64,000 nt of DNA, from NCBI RefSeq assembly GCF_900090315.1, contig NZ_FMHZ01000002.1:2148501-2212500 (forward strand), given 5' to 3'. This document shows positions 40,601 through 47,555 of the stretch, piece by piece. Numbering within the stretch: position 1 is the first letter of the stretch; each line of letters opens with the position of its first letter. Below the pieces are notes generated by a model. The model was not told the DNA's origin, made no database searches, and saw only the letters and a program-made list of their open reading frames with translations. The translations under genes were made by a program, and so were the position numbers. This stretch comes from Micromonospora citrea. Lineage in GTDB: Bacteria > Actinomycetota > Actinomycetes > Mycobacteriales > Micromonosporaceae.

Positions 40601-42503
40601 CACGCCGATGCCCACGGCGCCGTCGCCGTCCGTCGCCGCGCCCGCCCGCGCCGAGACGCCCGACCCCGCCCCGACCAGCGTCCTCGGCCTCGCCGTCGAC
40701 CTGCTGAGCGAGCGGACGGGCTACCCCGCGCAGATGCTCGCCCCCACCATCGACCTGGAGGCCGACCTCGGCATCGACTCGATCAAACGGACCGAGCTGG
40801 CTGAGACGCTGCTGCGCCGGTTGGCGGTGCCGCGACCGGAGACGCGCCTGTCCGCCCTCGTCGGCGCCCGTACGATCGCCGACCTGGTGGCGCAGCTCCC
40901 CCCGCTCGACCCCGCCCCGACCGGCGCGAGCACGTCCCCGGCCGACGGCCCGACATTGACCGACAACCCGGCGACCGGCCGGGCCGCGCCCGGCGCCGCG
41001 ACGACCGACGGGGCCGACCCGGGCACCGGGTCCGCCCGGGGCCGCGCGCCCGACCGGTACGTGCCCGCCCTGCTGCCGCTGTCCGCGCCGTCCCGGGGCG
41101 CCGCCGACCTCTCCGGCCGGGCCGCCGCCGTCCTCGGCGGCGTACCCGGGCTCGCGGACGCGCTGCGCGACCGGCTGACCCGCGTCGGGGCGGCCCCGGC
41201 CGACGCGGCCACCCCGCCGGAGCACCTCGACCTGGCGATCCTGCTGCCGGTGACCGACGCCGACGGGGAGCCGGCCCTGCCGGCGGCCTACGACCGGCTC
41301 CGCACGCTGCTCACCGCCGGGGTGCCGGACATCACCGTGGTCACCACCATGGGCGGGCGCTTCGCACCCGTCGACTCCGAGACGGCCCCGGCCGGCCAGC
41401 ACGCCGCGCTGGCCGGGATCGGCTTCGCCGGGCTGGTCCGCACCGTGGCCCACGAGTACCCGCAGGCCCGGGTCCGGCTGCTCGACGTGGACCCGCAGGG
41501 CGGAGCCGAGGCCGTCGCCGGCCGCATCGTCGACGAGGTCGCCGTCGGCACCCGGGGGATCGTCGGCCTGCCCGGCGGCTCCCGGGTGACCCGCCGCCAC
41601 GTCCGGCAGGACCTCCCCGCCGGGCCCGCAACGCTCGACCTGGACGCCGACTCCGTGGTGCTGGTCACCGGCGGCGGGCGGGGCATCACGGCCCGCACGG
41701 CCGTCGCGCTCGCCGAACGGTACGGCTGCCACCTGGAGGTCATCGGTCGCACCGCCCCGCCCGGGGCGGTCGAGGACGCCGCCACGGCCGGGCTGACCGA
41801 CCCGGTCGACCTGCGCCGCGCCCTGCTCGCCGGCGGCGCCGGCACGCCGGCCGAGGTGGAACGCCGGCTGCGCGCCCTGCTCGCCGGGCGCGAGCTGCGC
41901 ACCGTCCTCGACCGGCTCGAGGCGCACGCCGCGTCCCTGCGGTACCACCGCTTCGACATCCGCGACGACGCCCGGCTGGCCGCCACGGTCGACGAGGTCT
42001 ACCGCCGGCACGGCCGCATCGACGTCGTCGTGCACGGCGCCGGGGCGGTCGACGACCGGCTCATCCGGGACAAGGACCAGGCGTCCTTCTCCGCCGTCTA
42101 CGACGCGAAGGTGCGCAGCGCCCGGGTCCTGCTGGACGCGCTGAAGCCGGACCTGCGGCTGCTGCTCTACTTCTCCAGCGTCTCCGGCGTGTTCGGCAAC
42201 CGGGGGCAGGCCGACTACGCGGCGGCGAACGACGCGCTGGACACCCTGGCGCAGGCCGCCGCCGACCGGTTCACCGGCCGCACCCTGGCGGTGGCGTGGG
42301 GTCCTTGGGCCGCCGCCGGCGGCGGCATGGTCTCGGCCGAGCTGGAACGGGAGTACGCGCGCCGCGGCATCGCGGTGATCGACCCCGAGGCCGGCGTCGA
42401 GGCGCTGATGCGCGAGATCGTCGAGGGCCCGCGGGACGTGCACCAGGTGCTGTACGTGGCCGGCGACCCGGCCCCGTTCCAGCCCGCCGGGTTCGATGAC
42501 TGA
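37674..42503 (+). CDS. PUFA-synthase-like type I PKS, KS-AT-ACP-KR
   Basis: About 1609 residues with PfaA-like organisation. The KS (1-440) has Cys in D-A-A-C-A-S-S near 189, H-G-T-G-T-V near 324 and I-G-H-T-K near 360, sequence features of polyunsaturated-fatty-acid and enediyne-type KS domains. The AT has GHSYGE near 643 and C-A-F-H near 749. The single ACP has L-G-I-D-S-I-K-R near 1035, the PUFA-type carrier signature. The KR has T-G-G-G-R-G-I near 1331 and Y-A-A-A-N near 1516. There is no DH or ER. I start at the ATG at 37674 (M-D-I-A-I-V-G); an in-frame ATG at 37650 with a GGGGGA site is possible. It is followed by a PfaB-like AT. Likely makes a hydroxyacyl or other acyl starter, possibly iteratively. 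Confidence 0.92.
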   Translation: MDIAIVGMACAFPGASDAAAFWANVVAGTDAVVEVDPGRWDVERYYSADDPRPGERSPSRWGGFLAPVPFDPVAHGVPPAALGSIDPAQLLALVTAERALADAGYADRPFPRAQTSVIFGAEPGADLATAYGMRALLPTYFADPPAALDAHLPRLTEDSFPGILGNVIAGRIANRLDLGGVNYTVDAACASSLAAVDLACKELAAGTSDMVLCGAVDVHNGVHDYLLFGSVQALSPTGRCRTFDESADGIVISEGVACLVLKRLADAERDGDRIHAVIAGVGGASDGRGMGLTAPRAQGQRHAVERALRAAGVTPGEIGLVEAHGTGTVVGDRTELSALSELFTADGAGPATCSLGSVKSLIGHTKCAAGMAGLIKAVRAVQTGVRPPTGHLTRPNAYWDATASPFAFDGAARPWLAPPARRAAGVSAFGFGGTNFHAVVRAHPSTADPDQAWDRWPAELFLLRAADEAATGEAARALAALAAEAPPGDGALHALALDWFARTRDDDRPVRAAVVAGGLDELRERLRLVAEGSADPGAGVYLAGPGPVEPPVVALVFPGQGSQRPGMLADLFAAFPAMRADLYDDPALAAAMFPPTSFDEATAAARAATLADTRNAQPALGVAEVALLELLDSLGVRPDLLGGHSYGELVALHAAGVLSRPDLLRLTAARAAAMHAAGGRGGAMAAVSADADEVAAALARAGLDGTVVIANHNAPEQVVIAGPEAAVASAVTGLRAQGRSATTLGVSCAFHSPAMADATEEFAAALADCPVRPPARPVWANASGGRYPDAPEEIRRLLGGQLAAPVRFLTQIEDMYAAGARVFVEVGPGRVLSRMIGRILGDRPHRAVSCDAPNEPGLPRLLHALAELAVAGVPVDPARLFAGSRATATVAPGATGWTVDGHLVRGPDGNPVPNGLRPAHEAPRLATAGSADAGRLREAAVLEFLRNSRELVEAQREIMLGYLGRESEPRRSTPDPTPMPTAPSPSVAAPARAETPDPAPTSVLGLAVDLLSERTGYPAQMLAPTIDLEADLGIDSIKRTELAETLLRRLAVPRPETRLSALVGARTIADLVAQLPPLDPAPTGASTSPADGPTLTDNPATGRAAPGAATTDGADPGTGSARGRAPDRYVPALLPLSAPSRGAADLSGRAAAVLGGVPGLADALRDRLTRVGAAPADAATPPEHLDLAILLPVTDADGEPALPAAYDRLRTLLTAGVPDITVVTTMGGRFAPVDSETAPAGQHAALAGIGFAGLVRTVAHEYPQARVRLLDVDPQGGAEAVAGRIVDEVAVGTRGIVGLPGGSRVTRRHVRQDLPAGPATLDLDADSVVLVTGGGRGITARTAVALAERYGCHLEVIGRTAPPGAVEDAATAGLTDPVDLRRALLAGGAGTPAEVERRLRALLAGRELRTVLDRLEAHAASLRYHRFDIRDDARLAATVDEVYRRHGRIDVVVHGAGAVDDRLIRDKDQASFSAVYDAKVRSARVLLDALKPDLRLLLYFSSVSGVFGNRGQADYAAANDALDTLAQAAADRFTGRTLAVAWGPWAAAGGGMVSAELEREYARRGIAVIDPEAGVEALMREIVEGPRDVHQVLYVAGDPAPFQPAGFDD

Positions 42504-43923
42504 GCCGGCCCCGGCGCCGCACCCCCGCCCGTCGGGGCCTGCCGTCCTGCGCCTCGCCGCGTCCTCCCCCGCGCAGCTCGCCGACCGGCTGCGGGATGTC
42601 GCCCGGGGTGGGCCCCGCCCCGCCGACCCGGCCGACGCCGACCTGCCGTGCCGGGTGGCGCTGCTGACGCCGACGGCGGACCGGCTCGCCCTCGCGCAGG
42701 AACTCGTGCTGCGGGAACGGTCCTGGGACGGCCCGGCCGACCTCTGGTACACCGCCGACCCGGTGCTGCGGCCGGGCCGCCCGGGCCAGGTGGCGTTCCT
42801 CTTCCCCGGCCTGTCCGCCCACGACCGGCCGCCGCTCGACGACGTGGCCGGGGCGTTCGACCTGCCCGGCTACGAGCCGGACCGCACCGGGACGGTGGGC
42901 GGCCGGACGTGGGACCTGCTGCACACCGGGCGGCTGCTCGACGGCGCGCTGCGACGGCTGGGCATCCGGCCGGACCTCGTCGCCGGGCACAGCGCCGGCG
43001 AGTGGAGCGCCCTGTTCTCGGCCGGCAGGTGGGCGCCGGAGGCCTTCGACGACTTCGCCCGGGGGATGGGGCCGGACGCCTACCAGCTGCCCGACGTGGC
43101 GTTCGCGGTGGTCGGCTGCCCGGTCGCCGAGGCGAGGCGGCTGATCGACGGGGTCGCCGACGTGGTCATCTCCCACGACAACAGTCCCCGGCAGACGGTG
43201 CTCTGCGGCACCGACGCGGCGATCCACACCGCGTTCGCCCGGATCGCCGACCCGGCGATACCCCGGACCGTGCTGCCGTTCCGGTCCGGATTCCACAGCC
43301 CGATGCTCGCGCCCTACCTCGACCCGGTGGCCGCCGTCCTGCGGGCCGTACCGCTGCGGGCCGCGGCGGTGCCCGTCTGGTCGGCGACCACCGTGGACCG
43401 CTACCCCGACGACGCGCCGGCGCTGGGCCGGCTCCTCGTCCGGCACCTGGTCTCCCCGGTCCGCTTCCGGGAGTTGGTGCAGCGCCTGCACGACGAGGGC
43501 ACCCGGGTCTTCGTGCAGGTCGGCCACGGCAGCCTCGCCGCCTTCGTCCGCGACACGCTGCACGGTCAACGGCACGTCGTGGCCAGCGCCTCGAAGGGCC
43601 GGCCGGACGGGCTGGCGGAACTGGCCCGGCTCGCCGCGGCGCTGTGGGTGCACGGGCTGCGACCCGACTTCGCCGCGCTCCCCGGTGCCGACGACCCGAT
43701 CCGGCGCGACGACACCATCCGGCGCGACGACACCGTCGGGCCCGACCGCACCGCTCGGCCCGACGGCGCCGTGTGGCCCCGCGGCGGTCCATCGGCGTCG
43801 AGGGCGGGCGACGACCCGGTGCTCGCCGCGTTCCAGGCCGTCCTGGACGAGGTCGCCCACGCCAGCCGCGAGGTGCTCGACGGCTGGCAGCGGTGGCACC
43901 GGGATGACAGGGTACGACCATGA
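42496..43923 (+). CDS. Stand-alone acyltransferase, PfaB-like
   Basis: 475 residues with one recognisable acyltransferase domain: L-F-P-G-L-S near residue 98, nucleophile in G-H-S-A-G-E-W near 162, and G-F-H-S-P-M near 268 at the substrate-motif position. In PUFA synthase systems the second protein (PfaB) is a separate AT of this kind acting on the multidomain partner. The C-terminal ~60 residues include short repeats I-R-R-D-D-T. Translation is coupled: its ATG lies 8 nt inside the end of the PKS gene, and its own stop overlaps the next ATG. Probably loads or transfers the acyl group made by the upstream PKS, perhaps to the first NRPS module; that transfer step is inference. Confidence 0.87.
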   Translation: MTEPAPAPHPRPSGPAVLRLAASSPAQLADRLRDVARGGPRPADPADADLPCRVALLTPTADRLALAQELVLRERSWDGPADLWYTADPVLRPGRPGQVAFLFPGLSAHDRPPLDDVAGAFDLPGYEPDRTGTVGGRTWDLLHTGRLLDGALRRLGIRPDLVAGHSAGEWSALFSAGRWAPEAFDDFARGMGPDAYQLPDVAFAVVGCPVAEARRLIDGVADVVISHDNSPRQTVLCGTDAAIHTAFARIADPAIPRTVLPFRSGFHSPMLAPYLDPVAAVLRAVPLRAAAVPVWSATTVDRYPDDAPALGRLLVRHLVSPVRFRELVQRLHDEGTRVFVQVGHGSLAAFVRDTLHGQRHVVASASKGRPDGLAELARLAAALWVHGLRPDFAALPGADDPIRRDDTIRRDDTVGPDRTARPDGAVWPRGGPSASRAGDDPVLAAFQAVLDEVAHASREVLDGWQRWHRDDRVRP

Positions 43924-44219
43924 CGGAACGAGAGCTTCCCGCGCTGACCCGCGCCGAGCAGGAACTCGTGGACCGCTACCTGCGCATCGTCGACCTGGTC
44001 GCCCGCCTCAACCCGGCCCGGGACAGCGGCCACTTCGACGTACGGGGCTGCGTGCTGGCCGCGCAGGCGCTGGCGGCGGAGGCCAAGGCGATCGGCGTGA
44101 CGGCGGAGACGATGCTCGAACGCGGTGAGGACGAACTGCACGTCGCCACGCTGGCCCGCGCGATGCGCGCCCTGGACGGCGAACGGCGCATCGCCCGGCT
44201 CCGGCTGCCCCCGAACTGA
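43920..44219 (+). CDS. Small protein of unknown function (99 aa)
   Basis: Not recognised. 99 residues, strongly helical in appearance, charged, with no membrane segment or signal peptide and one cysteine (about residue 44). Codon usage is normal for the cluster. ATGA overlap with the acyltransferase upstream and a 24-nt gap to the SDR downstream show it belongs to the operon. Its length and helical character would suit a carrier-like or docking/accessory subunit, but there is no D-S-L/D-S-I phosphopantetheine site, so it is not an acyl carrier protein. Confidence 0.75.
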   Translation: MTERELPALTRAEQELVDRYLRIVDLVARLNPARDSGHFDVRGCVLAAQALAAEAKAIGVTAETMLERGEDELHVATLARAMRALDGERRIARLRLPPN

Positions 44220-44243
44220 ACGTCGCACACCAGGGAGGGCAGC

Positions 44244-45059
44244 TTGCACGGGAGTGGGCAGCGGCTGGCCGTGGTCACCGGCGCGGCCAGCGGGATCGGC
44301 GCGGCGGTGGCGCGGCGGCTCGTCGACGACGGGTGGCGCGTGATCGGCTGGGACCGGCGCGGGTGCGACGCGGACGGGGTGGCCGGGCGCCGGGTCGACG
44401 TACGCGACTACGAGCAGGTGGCCGCCGCGGCGGCGGAGGTCGACCGGGCGGACCTGCTGGTCAACAGCGCCGGCATCGGTGGGCGCGGTTTCGCCAGCGA
44501 GCTCGCGCCGGCGGCGTGGGAACGGGTCATCGGGGTCAACCTGACCGGGACGTACTACTGCTGCCGGGCGATGTTCCCCGCCCTGCGGCGGGCGGGCGGG
44601 CTGGTCGTCAACATCGCCTCCGTGGCGGCGCACCTGGCAATGGTGGAGGGGGCCGCGTACTGCTCCTCGAAGGCCGGGGTGGCGATGCTGACCGACGTGC
44701 TCGGGGTGGAGTGGGCCGCGCAGAACATCCGGGTGATCGCGGTCAGCCCGGGTTACGTCCGGACGCCGCTGGTGATGGACGGCATCCACCGGAACCTCCT
44801 CGACGAGGAGACCATCGTGCGGGGCACCCCGCAGCGCCGCCTGGCGGAGCCGGCCGAGGTGGCGGAGCTGATCAGGGCGCTCGCCGCGGACGAGCTGCGC
44901 TACCTGACCGCCACCACGGTGCGCTTCGACGGCGGGTGGACCGCGAGCGGCGGCTACCAGCCGCACCTCGCGGGGGGCCTGCTGCCGGCGGCCGACGACG
45001 CGCGGACGACCCCGGACGCGGCCCGGACGGACCGCGCGGGGCTGACCGTGCCGGACTGA
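44244..45059 (+). CDS. SDR-family oxidoreductase
   Basis: Short-chain dehydrogenase of about 271 residues. T-G-A-A-S-G-I-G near residue 13, N-S-A-G near 75, catalytic Ser in I-A-S-V near 128 and Y-C-S-S-K-A-G near 141 are present. The TTG start at 44244 is supported by GGGAGG five nt upstream; no ATG is available before the cofactor motif. Last gene of the rightward operon, so it presumably acts on the product of the PUFA-like PKS or on the final peptide. The C-terminal ~30 residues (Ala, Asp and Pro rich) extend past the usual SDR end. Distinct from the SDR at 35884; the two share only the family motifs. Confidence 0.92.
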   Translation: MHGSGQRLAVVTGAASGIGAAVARRLVDDGWRVIGWDRRGCDADGVAGRRVDVRDYEQVAAAAAEVDRADLLVNSAGIGGRGFASELAPAAWERVIGVNLTGTYYCCRAMFPALRRAGGLVVNIASVAAHLAMVEGAAYCSSKAGVAMLTDVLGVEWAAQNIRVIAVSPGYVRTPLVMDGIHRNLLDEETIVRGTPQRRLAEPAEVAELIRALAADELRYLTATTVRFDGGWTASGGYQPHLAGGLLPAADDARTTPDAARTDRAGLTVPD

Positions 45060-45158
45060 CCGCACGTCGGCCGTCGCCGGGGTGCCGGCGGGCGCGGCCC
45101 GGGAAGCCGCGGGCGCGACCCGGCACGGCGAGGCCCTCCAAGACGGGCCGTCGGGACA

Positions 45159-45247
45159 CGACGCCCCCGCGAGGCCGACCGGCCGGGACCGCCCGGACGC
45201 GACGCCCCCGCGAGGCCGACCGGCCGGGACCGCCCGGACGCGACGCC
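45159..45247. repeat. 41-bp tandem repeat between SDR and clpP
   Basis: Two exact 41-bp copies (45159-45199 and 45200-45240) followed by the first 7 bases of a third. GC-only except for a few A residues. It lies in the 241-bp spacer between the convergent SDR and clpP genes. No clear hairpin terminator is visible in the spacer; the repeat may be a slippage product or mark a recombination border of the cluster. Confidence 0.85.
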
Positions 45248-45300
45248 GACCGGGCGGGCCGACGGGCCGGGGTGGCGCCGTCGGCCCCGGACGGATCGGC

Positions 45301-45945
45301 TCAGCCCGCCACCATCGCCGCGCTCTTCTTGCGGCTGCGCAGGATCGTGTCGACGAGCCCGTAGGCCACCGCGTCGTCGGCGGTCAGGATCTTGTTGCGC
45401 TCGATGTCGCGGGAGACCTCCTCCTGCGGGCGGCCCGAGTACTGGGCCAGCATCTCCTCCATCTGGGTGCGCATCCGCATGATCTCGCGGGCCTGGATCT
45501 CCAGGTCCGTGCCCTGCCCCTGGACGCCCTCGATGGCGGGCTGGTGGATCAGGATCCGCGAGTGCGGCAGCGCCATCCGCTTGCCCGGAGTGCCCGCCGC
45601 CAGCAGGATGGCGGCGGAGGACGCCGCCTGGCCCAGGCAGACGGTCTGCACGTCCGGCCGGACGTAGCGCATGGTGTCGTTGATCGCCGTCATCGCGGTG
45701 AAGGAGCCGCCCGGCGAGTTGATGTACATGGTGATGTCCCGCTCGGGATCCGTCGCCTCCAACGTGATGAGCTGTGCCATCACGTCGTTGGCCGCGGCGT
45801 CGTCGACCGGCGTGCCGAGGAAGATGATCCGGTCCTCGAACATCTTGCTGTACGGGTTGGTCTCCTTCATGCCGTACGACGTCCGCTCAGCGAACGACGG
45901 CAGGACGTACCTGGCGTCCACGGACAGATTCGGCTTGCGGATCAT
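45301..45945 (-). CDS. clpP: ATP-dependent Clp protease proteolytic subunit (extra ClpP)
   Basis: Serine protease subunit of the Clp machine, 214 residues. The oxyanion strand Y-I-N-S-P-G-G-S near 68, nucleophile in G-Q-A-A-S-S-A-A near 106, and the active-site His in [10 protein letters not shown] near 126-134 are intact; the N terminus ([10 protein letters not shown]) resembles actinobacterial ClpP2. The usual actinobacterial arrangement is tig, clpP1, clpP2, clpX; none of these neighbours is here, so this is an accessory copy. It is convergent with the biosynthetic operon and separated by 241 bp. It could be a general stress ClpP, or a drug-insensitive copy protecting the producer. The start ATG at 45945 has a GAGAGGG-rich upstream stretch. 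Confidence 0.95.
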   Translation of the reverse strand: MIRKPNLSVDARYVLPSFAERTSYGMKETNPYSKMFEDRIIFLGTPVDDAAANDVMAQLITLEATDPERDITMYINSPGGSFTAMTAINDTMRYVRPDVQTVCLGQAASSAAILLAAGTPGKRMALPHSRILIHQPAIEGVQGQGTDLEIQAREIMRMRTQMEEMLAQYSGRPQEEVSRDIERNKILTADDAVAYGLVDTILRSRKKSAAMVAG

Positions 45946-46028
45946 GTTCGCCCTCTCTCCCTCGGAAATTGCTCCCCCGGCAAATTCACCCGTCGACCGG
46001 GCGACGCAGCGGAGATGATCCCTTGTCG

Positions 46029-46057
46029 ACCCTATCGGCTTCCCGAGCGGAATGCCG
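46029..46057 (-). promoter_or_regulatory. Candidate clpP promoter with operator-like inverted repeat
   Basis: On the minus strand a TAGGGT hexamer (46034-46029) fits an actinobacterial -10 element. Directly upstream, 46036-46057 forms an inverted repeat with arms CGGC/GCCG and TTCC/GGAA around a short centre, lying where a -35 box would be. This arrangement suggests a regulator that controls clpP. It lies about 90 bp before the start codon. Inferred from sequence only. Confidence 0.35.
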
Positions 46058-46338
46058 CTCCCAAACAGGGGTGATCGCGCACCGCCCCCGTCACTCCACT
46101 ACGGACGGTGCACGGCGCCGGCGCGGGCGTCTGGGCAACGGATCCGGTGGCGGCCCTGCGATGCCGGGCCGTCGCACCGACGCCCAGCCGGGACCTCGGC
46201 GGGGCACCCGGGGCCGCGTCAGGGCCGGGATCCGCCGCAATTCACGTCACGCGAATCGACGCTTTTCCCGTACGTGGGAATTTCGCCACCAGCAAAATCG
46301 AGAAGCCCCGCACTCCATCGACAGCGACCAAATGCTGC
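46058..46338. other. Intergenic region upstream of clpP
   Basis: With 45946-46057 this makes a stretch of 393 bp without a gene, between clpP (leftward) and the end of the NPCBM-like protein (leftward). Apart from the clpP promoter candidate nothing recognisable was found. A slightly AT-richer segment at about 46240-46300 has no clear promoter or hairpin. Confidence 0.5.
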
Positions 46339-46989
46339 TCACCGACGGACCCGGGGGGCGATCCAGACGCCGATGCTGTCGCCGTGGCACTGGTCGAGGC
46401 TTGTGGTGCCGACCTGGAGCGACACCTGGGTCGCGTCGCCGATGTCCACCTTGACGGGGCGGGTCTTGCCGAGGCCGACCGTCGTGGTGAAGACCGCCTT
46501 GCGGTCGGCCAGCACGGTGAACCGGAGGGGCAGCGCCTTGGGCGAGTCGTCGGCCAGCCCGACGGTCGCCTCGAGGACCTTGAACTGGCGGCTGACCACG
46601 AAGGTCACCGTGAACTTGTCGTTCAACCAGCAGGGGGACGTGGTGAGCACCGTGTCGCGGCGCACGCCGGCGACGACGCGCGGCTCCTGCTCCCAGCCCT
46701 CGAAGTCGCTCACCTCGGGCATCTCGGTCAGCGACCGCACGGCGGCCTCGGCCGGCGGCGACGCGGGCACGTCCCCTGACCCCGTCGCCGCGCCAGGGAC
46801 GGACCCCGTGGCCGCCCCGGTGGGCCGGGCCGGCACGGTGGAGGCGGTGACCTGTGCCACCGGAGTCCCGCCACCCTTGTCGCGGGTGAGTTCCAGCGCG
46901 ACCGGGATGGCCGCCGCGGCCACGGTGGCGACCGCGGCGATGACCGCACCGACGATCGCGGGATGGGACGTCCGACGCCGTCTCTGCAT
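46339..46989 (-). CDS. Membrane-anchored NPCBM/NEW2-like protein
   Basis: 216 residues. A short basic N terminus (M-Q-R-R-R-R) is followed by one membrane segment (about residues 10-33), then a Pro/Ala/Thr/Gly-rich linker to about residue 85. The C-terminal ~130 residues show the beta-rich pattern of the NPCBM/NEW2 carbohydrate-binding-like module: F-x-x-L-E-A-T-V-G-L-x-D-D near 130, V-D-I-x-x-A-x-x-V-x-L-x-V near 180, and a final D-S-I-G-V-W-x-x-P-R. The domain would be outside the membrane. Start chosen at the ATG at 46989, just before the basic run; a GTG two codons earlier is equally possible. No enzymatic residues visible; exact role unknown. Confidence 0.75.
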   Translation of the reverse strand: MQRRRRTSHPAIVGAVIAAVATVAAAAIPVALELTRDKGGGTPVAQVTASTVPARPTGAATGSVPGAATGSGDVPASPPAEAAVRSLTEMPEVSDFEGWEQEPRVVAGVRRDTVLTTSPCWLNDKFTVTFVVSRQFKVLEATVGLADDSPKALPLRFTVLADRKAVFTTTVGLGKTRPVKVDIGDATQVSLQVGTTSLDQCHGDSIGVWIAPRVRR

Positions 46990-47123
46990 AGACACGGCCC
47001 GATTGTGGCAGCCCGCCGCACGACATCGCGGACGGTCGCGGGGCGCGGCGCGCCCTTCCCCGCCCACAGCGACCGTCGCCTCGCGGTCACTCCCGCCCCG
47101 CCCACGGCGACCGCCGCCTCAGG

Positions 47124-47237
47124 TCACCCGAGCCTCGCCCACGGATCCTCGCGGCGCCACAGGGTCGGCAGGTGAAGCGCGATCCGCTCCCGCCGGGCCA
47201 GTTCCACCGAGGACGCGCCCGGCGAGCACCCAGCCAT
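47124..47237 (-). CDS. Possible small protein (37 aa)
   Basis: A short minus-strand frame from ATG at 47237 to TGA at 47124 encodes 37 residues, rich in Arg, Leu and Trp, ending W-R-R-E-D-P-W-A-R-L-G. About 32 of 36 codons end in G or C, like real genes here, but such bias is easily met by chance in this genome. No ribosome-binding site is evident and a terminator hairpin for the tRNA lies just upstream. Not recognised. The rest of the stretch 46990-47250 shows nothing. Confidence 0.22.
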   Translation of the reverse strand: MAGCSPGASSVELARRERIALHLPTLWRREDPWARLG

Positions 47238-47250
47238 CGCCACGTACACG

Positions 47251-47292
47251 AAAAGGCTCCGGCCGGGTGGAAACCACCAGGCCAGAGCCTTT
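47251..47292 (-). terminator. Terminator downstream of tRNA-Lys
   Basis: On the minus strand, immediately after the tRNA, AAAGGCTC and GAGCCTTTT form the ends of a long hairpin with an inner GGCC/GGCC pairing and a run of T at its 3' end. Typical intrinsic terminator for the leftward tRNA gene. Confidence 0.85.
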
Positions 47293-47300
47293 ATTGCTGG

Positions 47301-47373
47301 TGCGCCGCCAGGGACTCGAACCCCGAACCCGCGGATTAAGAGTCCGCTGCTCTGCCAGTTGAGCTAGCGGCGC
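47301..47373 (-). tRNA. tRNA-Lys(CTT), copy 1
   Basis: 73-nt tRNA with encoded CCA at 47298-47300. The acceptor stem GCGCCGC/GCGGCGC, D-arm, anticodon loop CTCTTAA (anticodon CTT), variable region GGGTT and T-loop TTCGAGT are all intact. Identical in sequence to the copy at 49962-50034. A TATCGT hexamer lies about 20 nt upstream of its 5' end and could be the -10 box. Confidence 0.97.
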
Positions 47374-47555
47374 TCGCCGACAACGGAGAAACGATAGCAG
47401 GCCACCACCCGACGGCCACCGTGAGGTGTCGCTGACCCGAACTCCGCTGCGGTCCGCCCCCAGCAGCAGGCCGAGGGCCCGCCACGACAGGGCGCGCCCG
47501 GATGCGGATGCCCCGCCGCGACGTCCCGGAGGCGGGGGATCCCCCGTTTCCAGCG

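Noticed and set aside
43920..44219. Acyl carrier protein in the rightward operon
   Set aside because: Length and helical content fit, but there is no D-S-L/D-S-I phosphopantetheine attachment site.
46052..47362. Plus-strand frame running through the NPCBM-like gene and the tRNA
   Set aside because: Crosses a tRNA gene and terminator and has no domain; the minus strand has a membrane anchor and NPCBM pattern.
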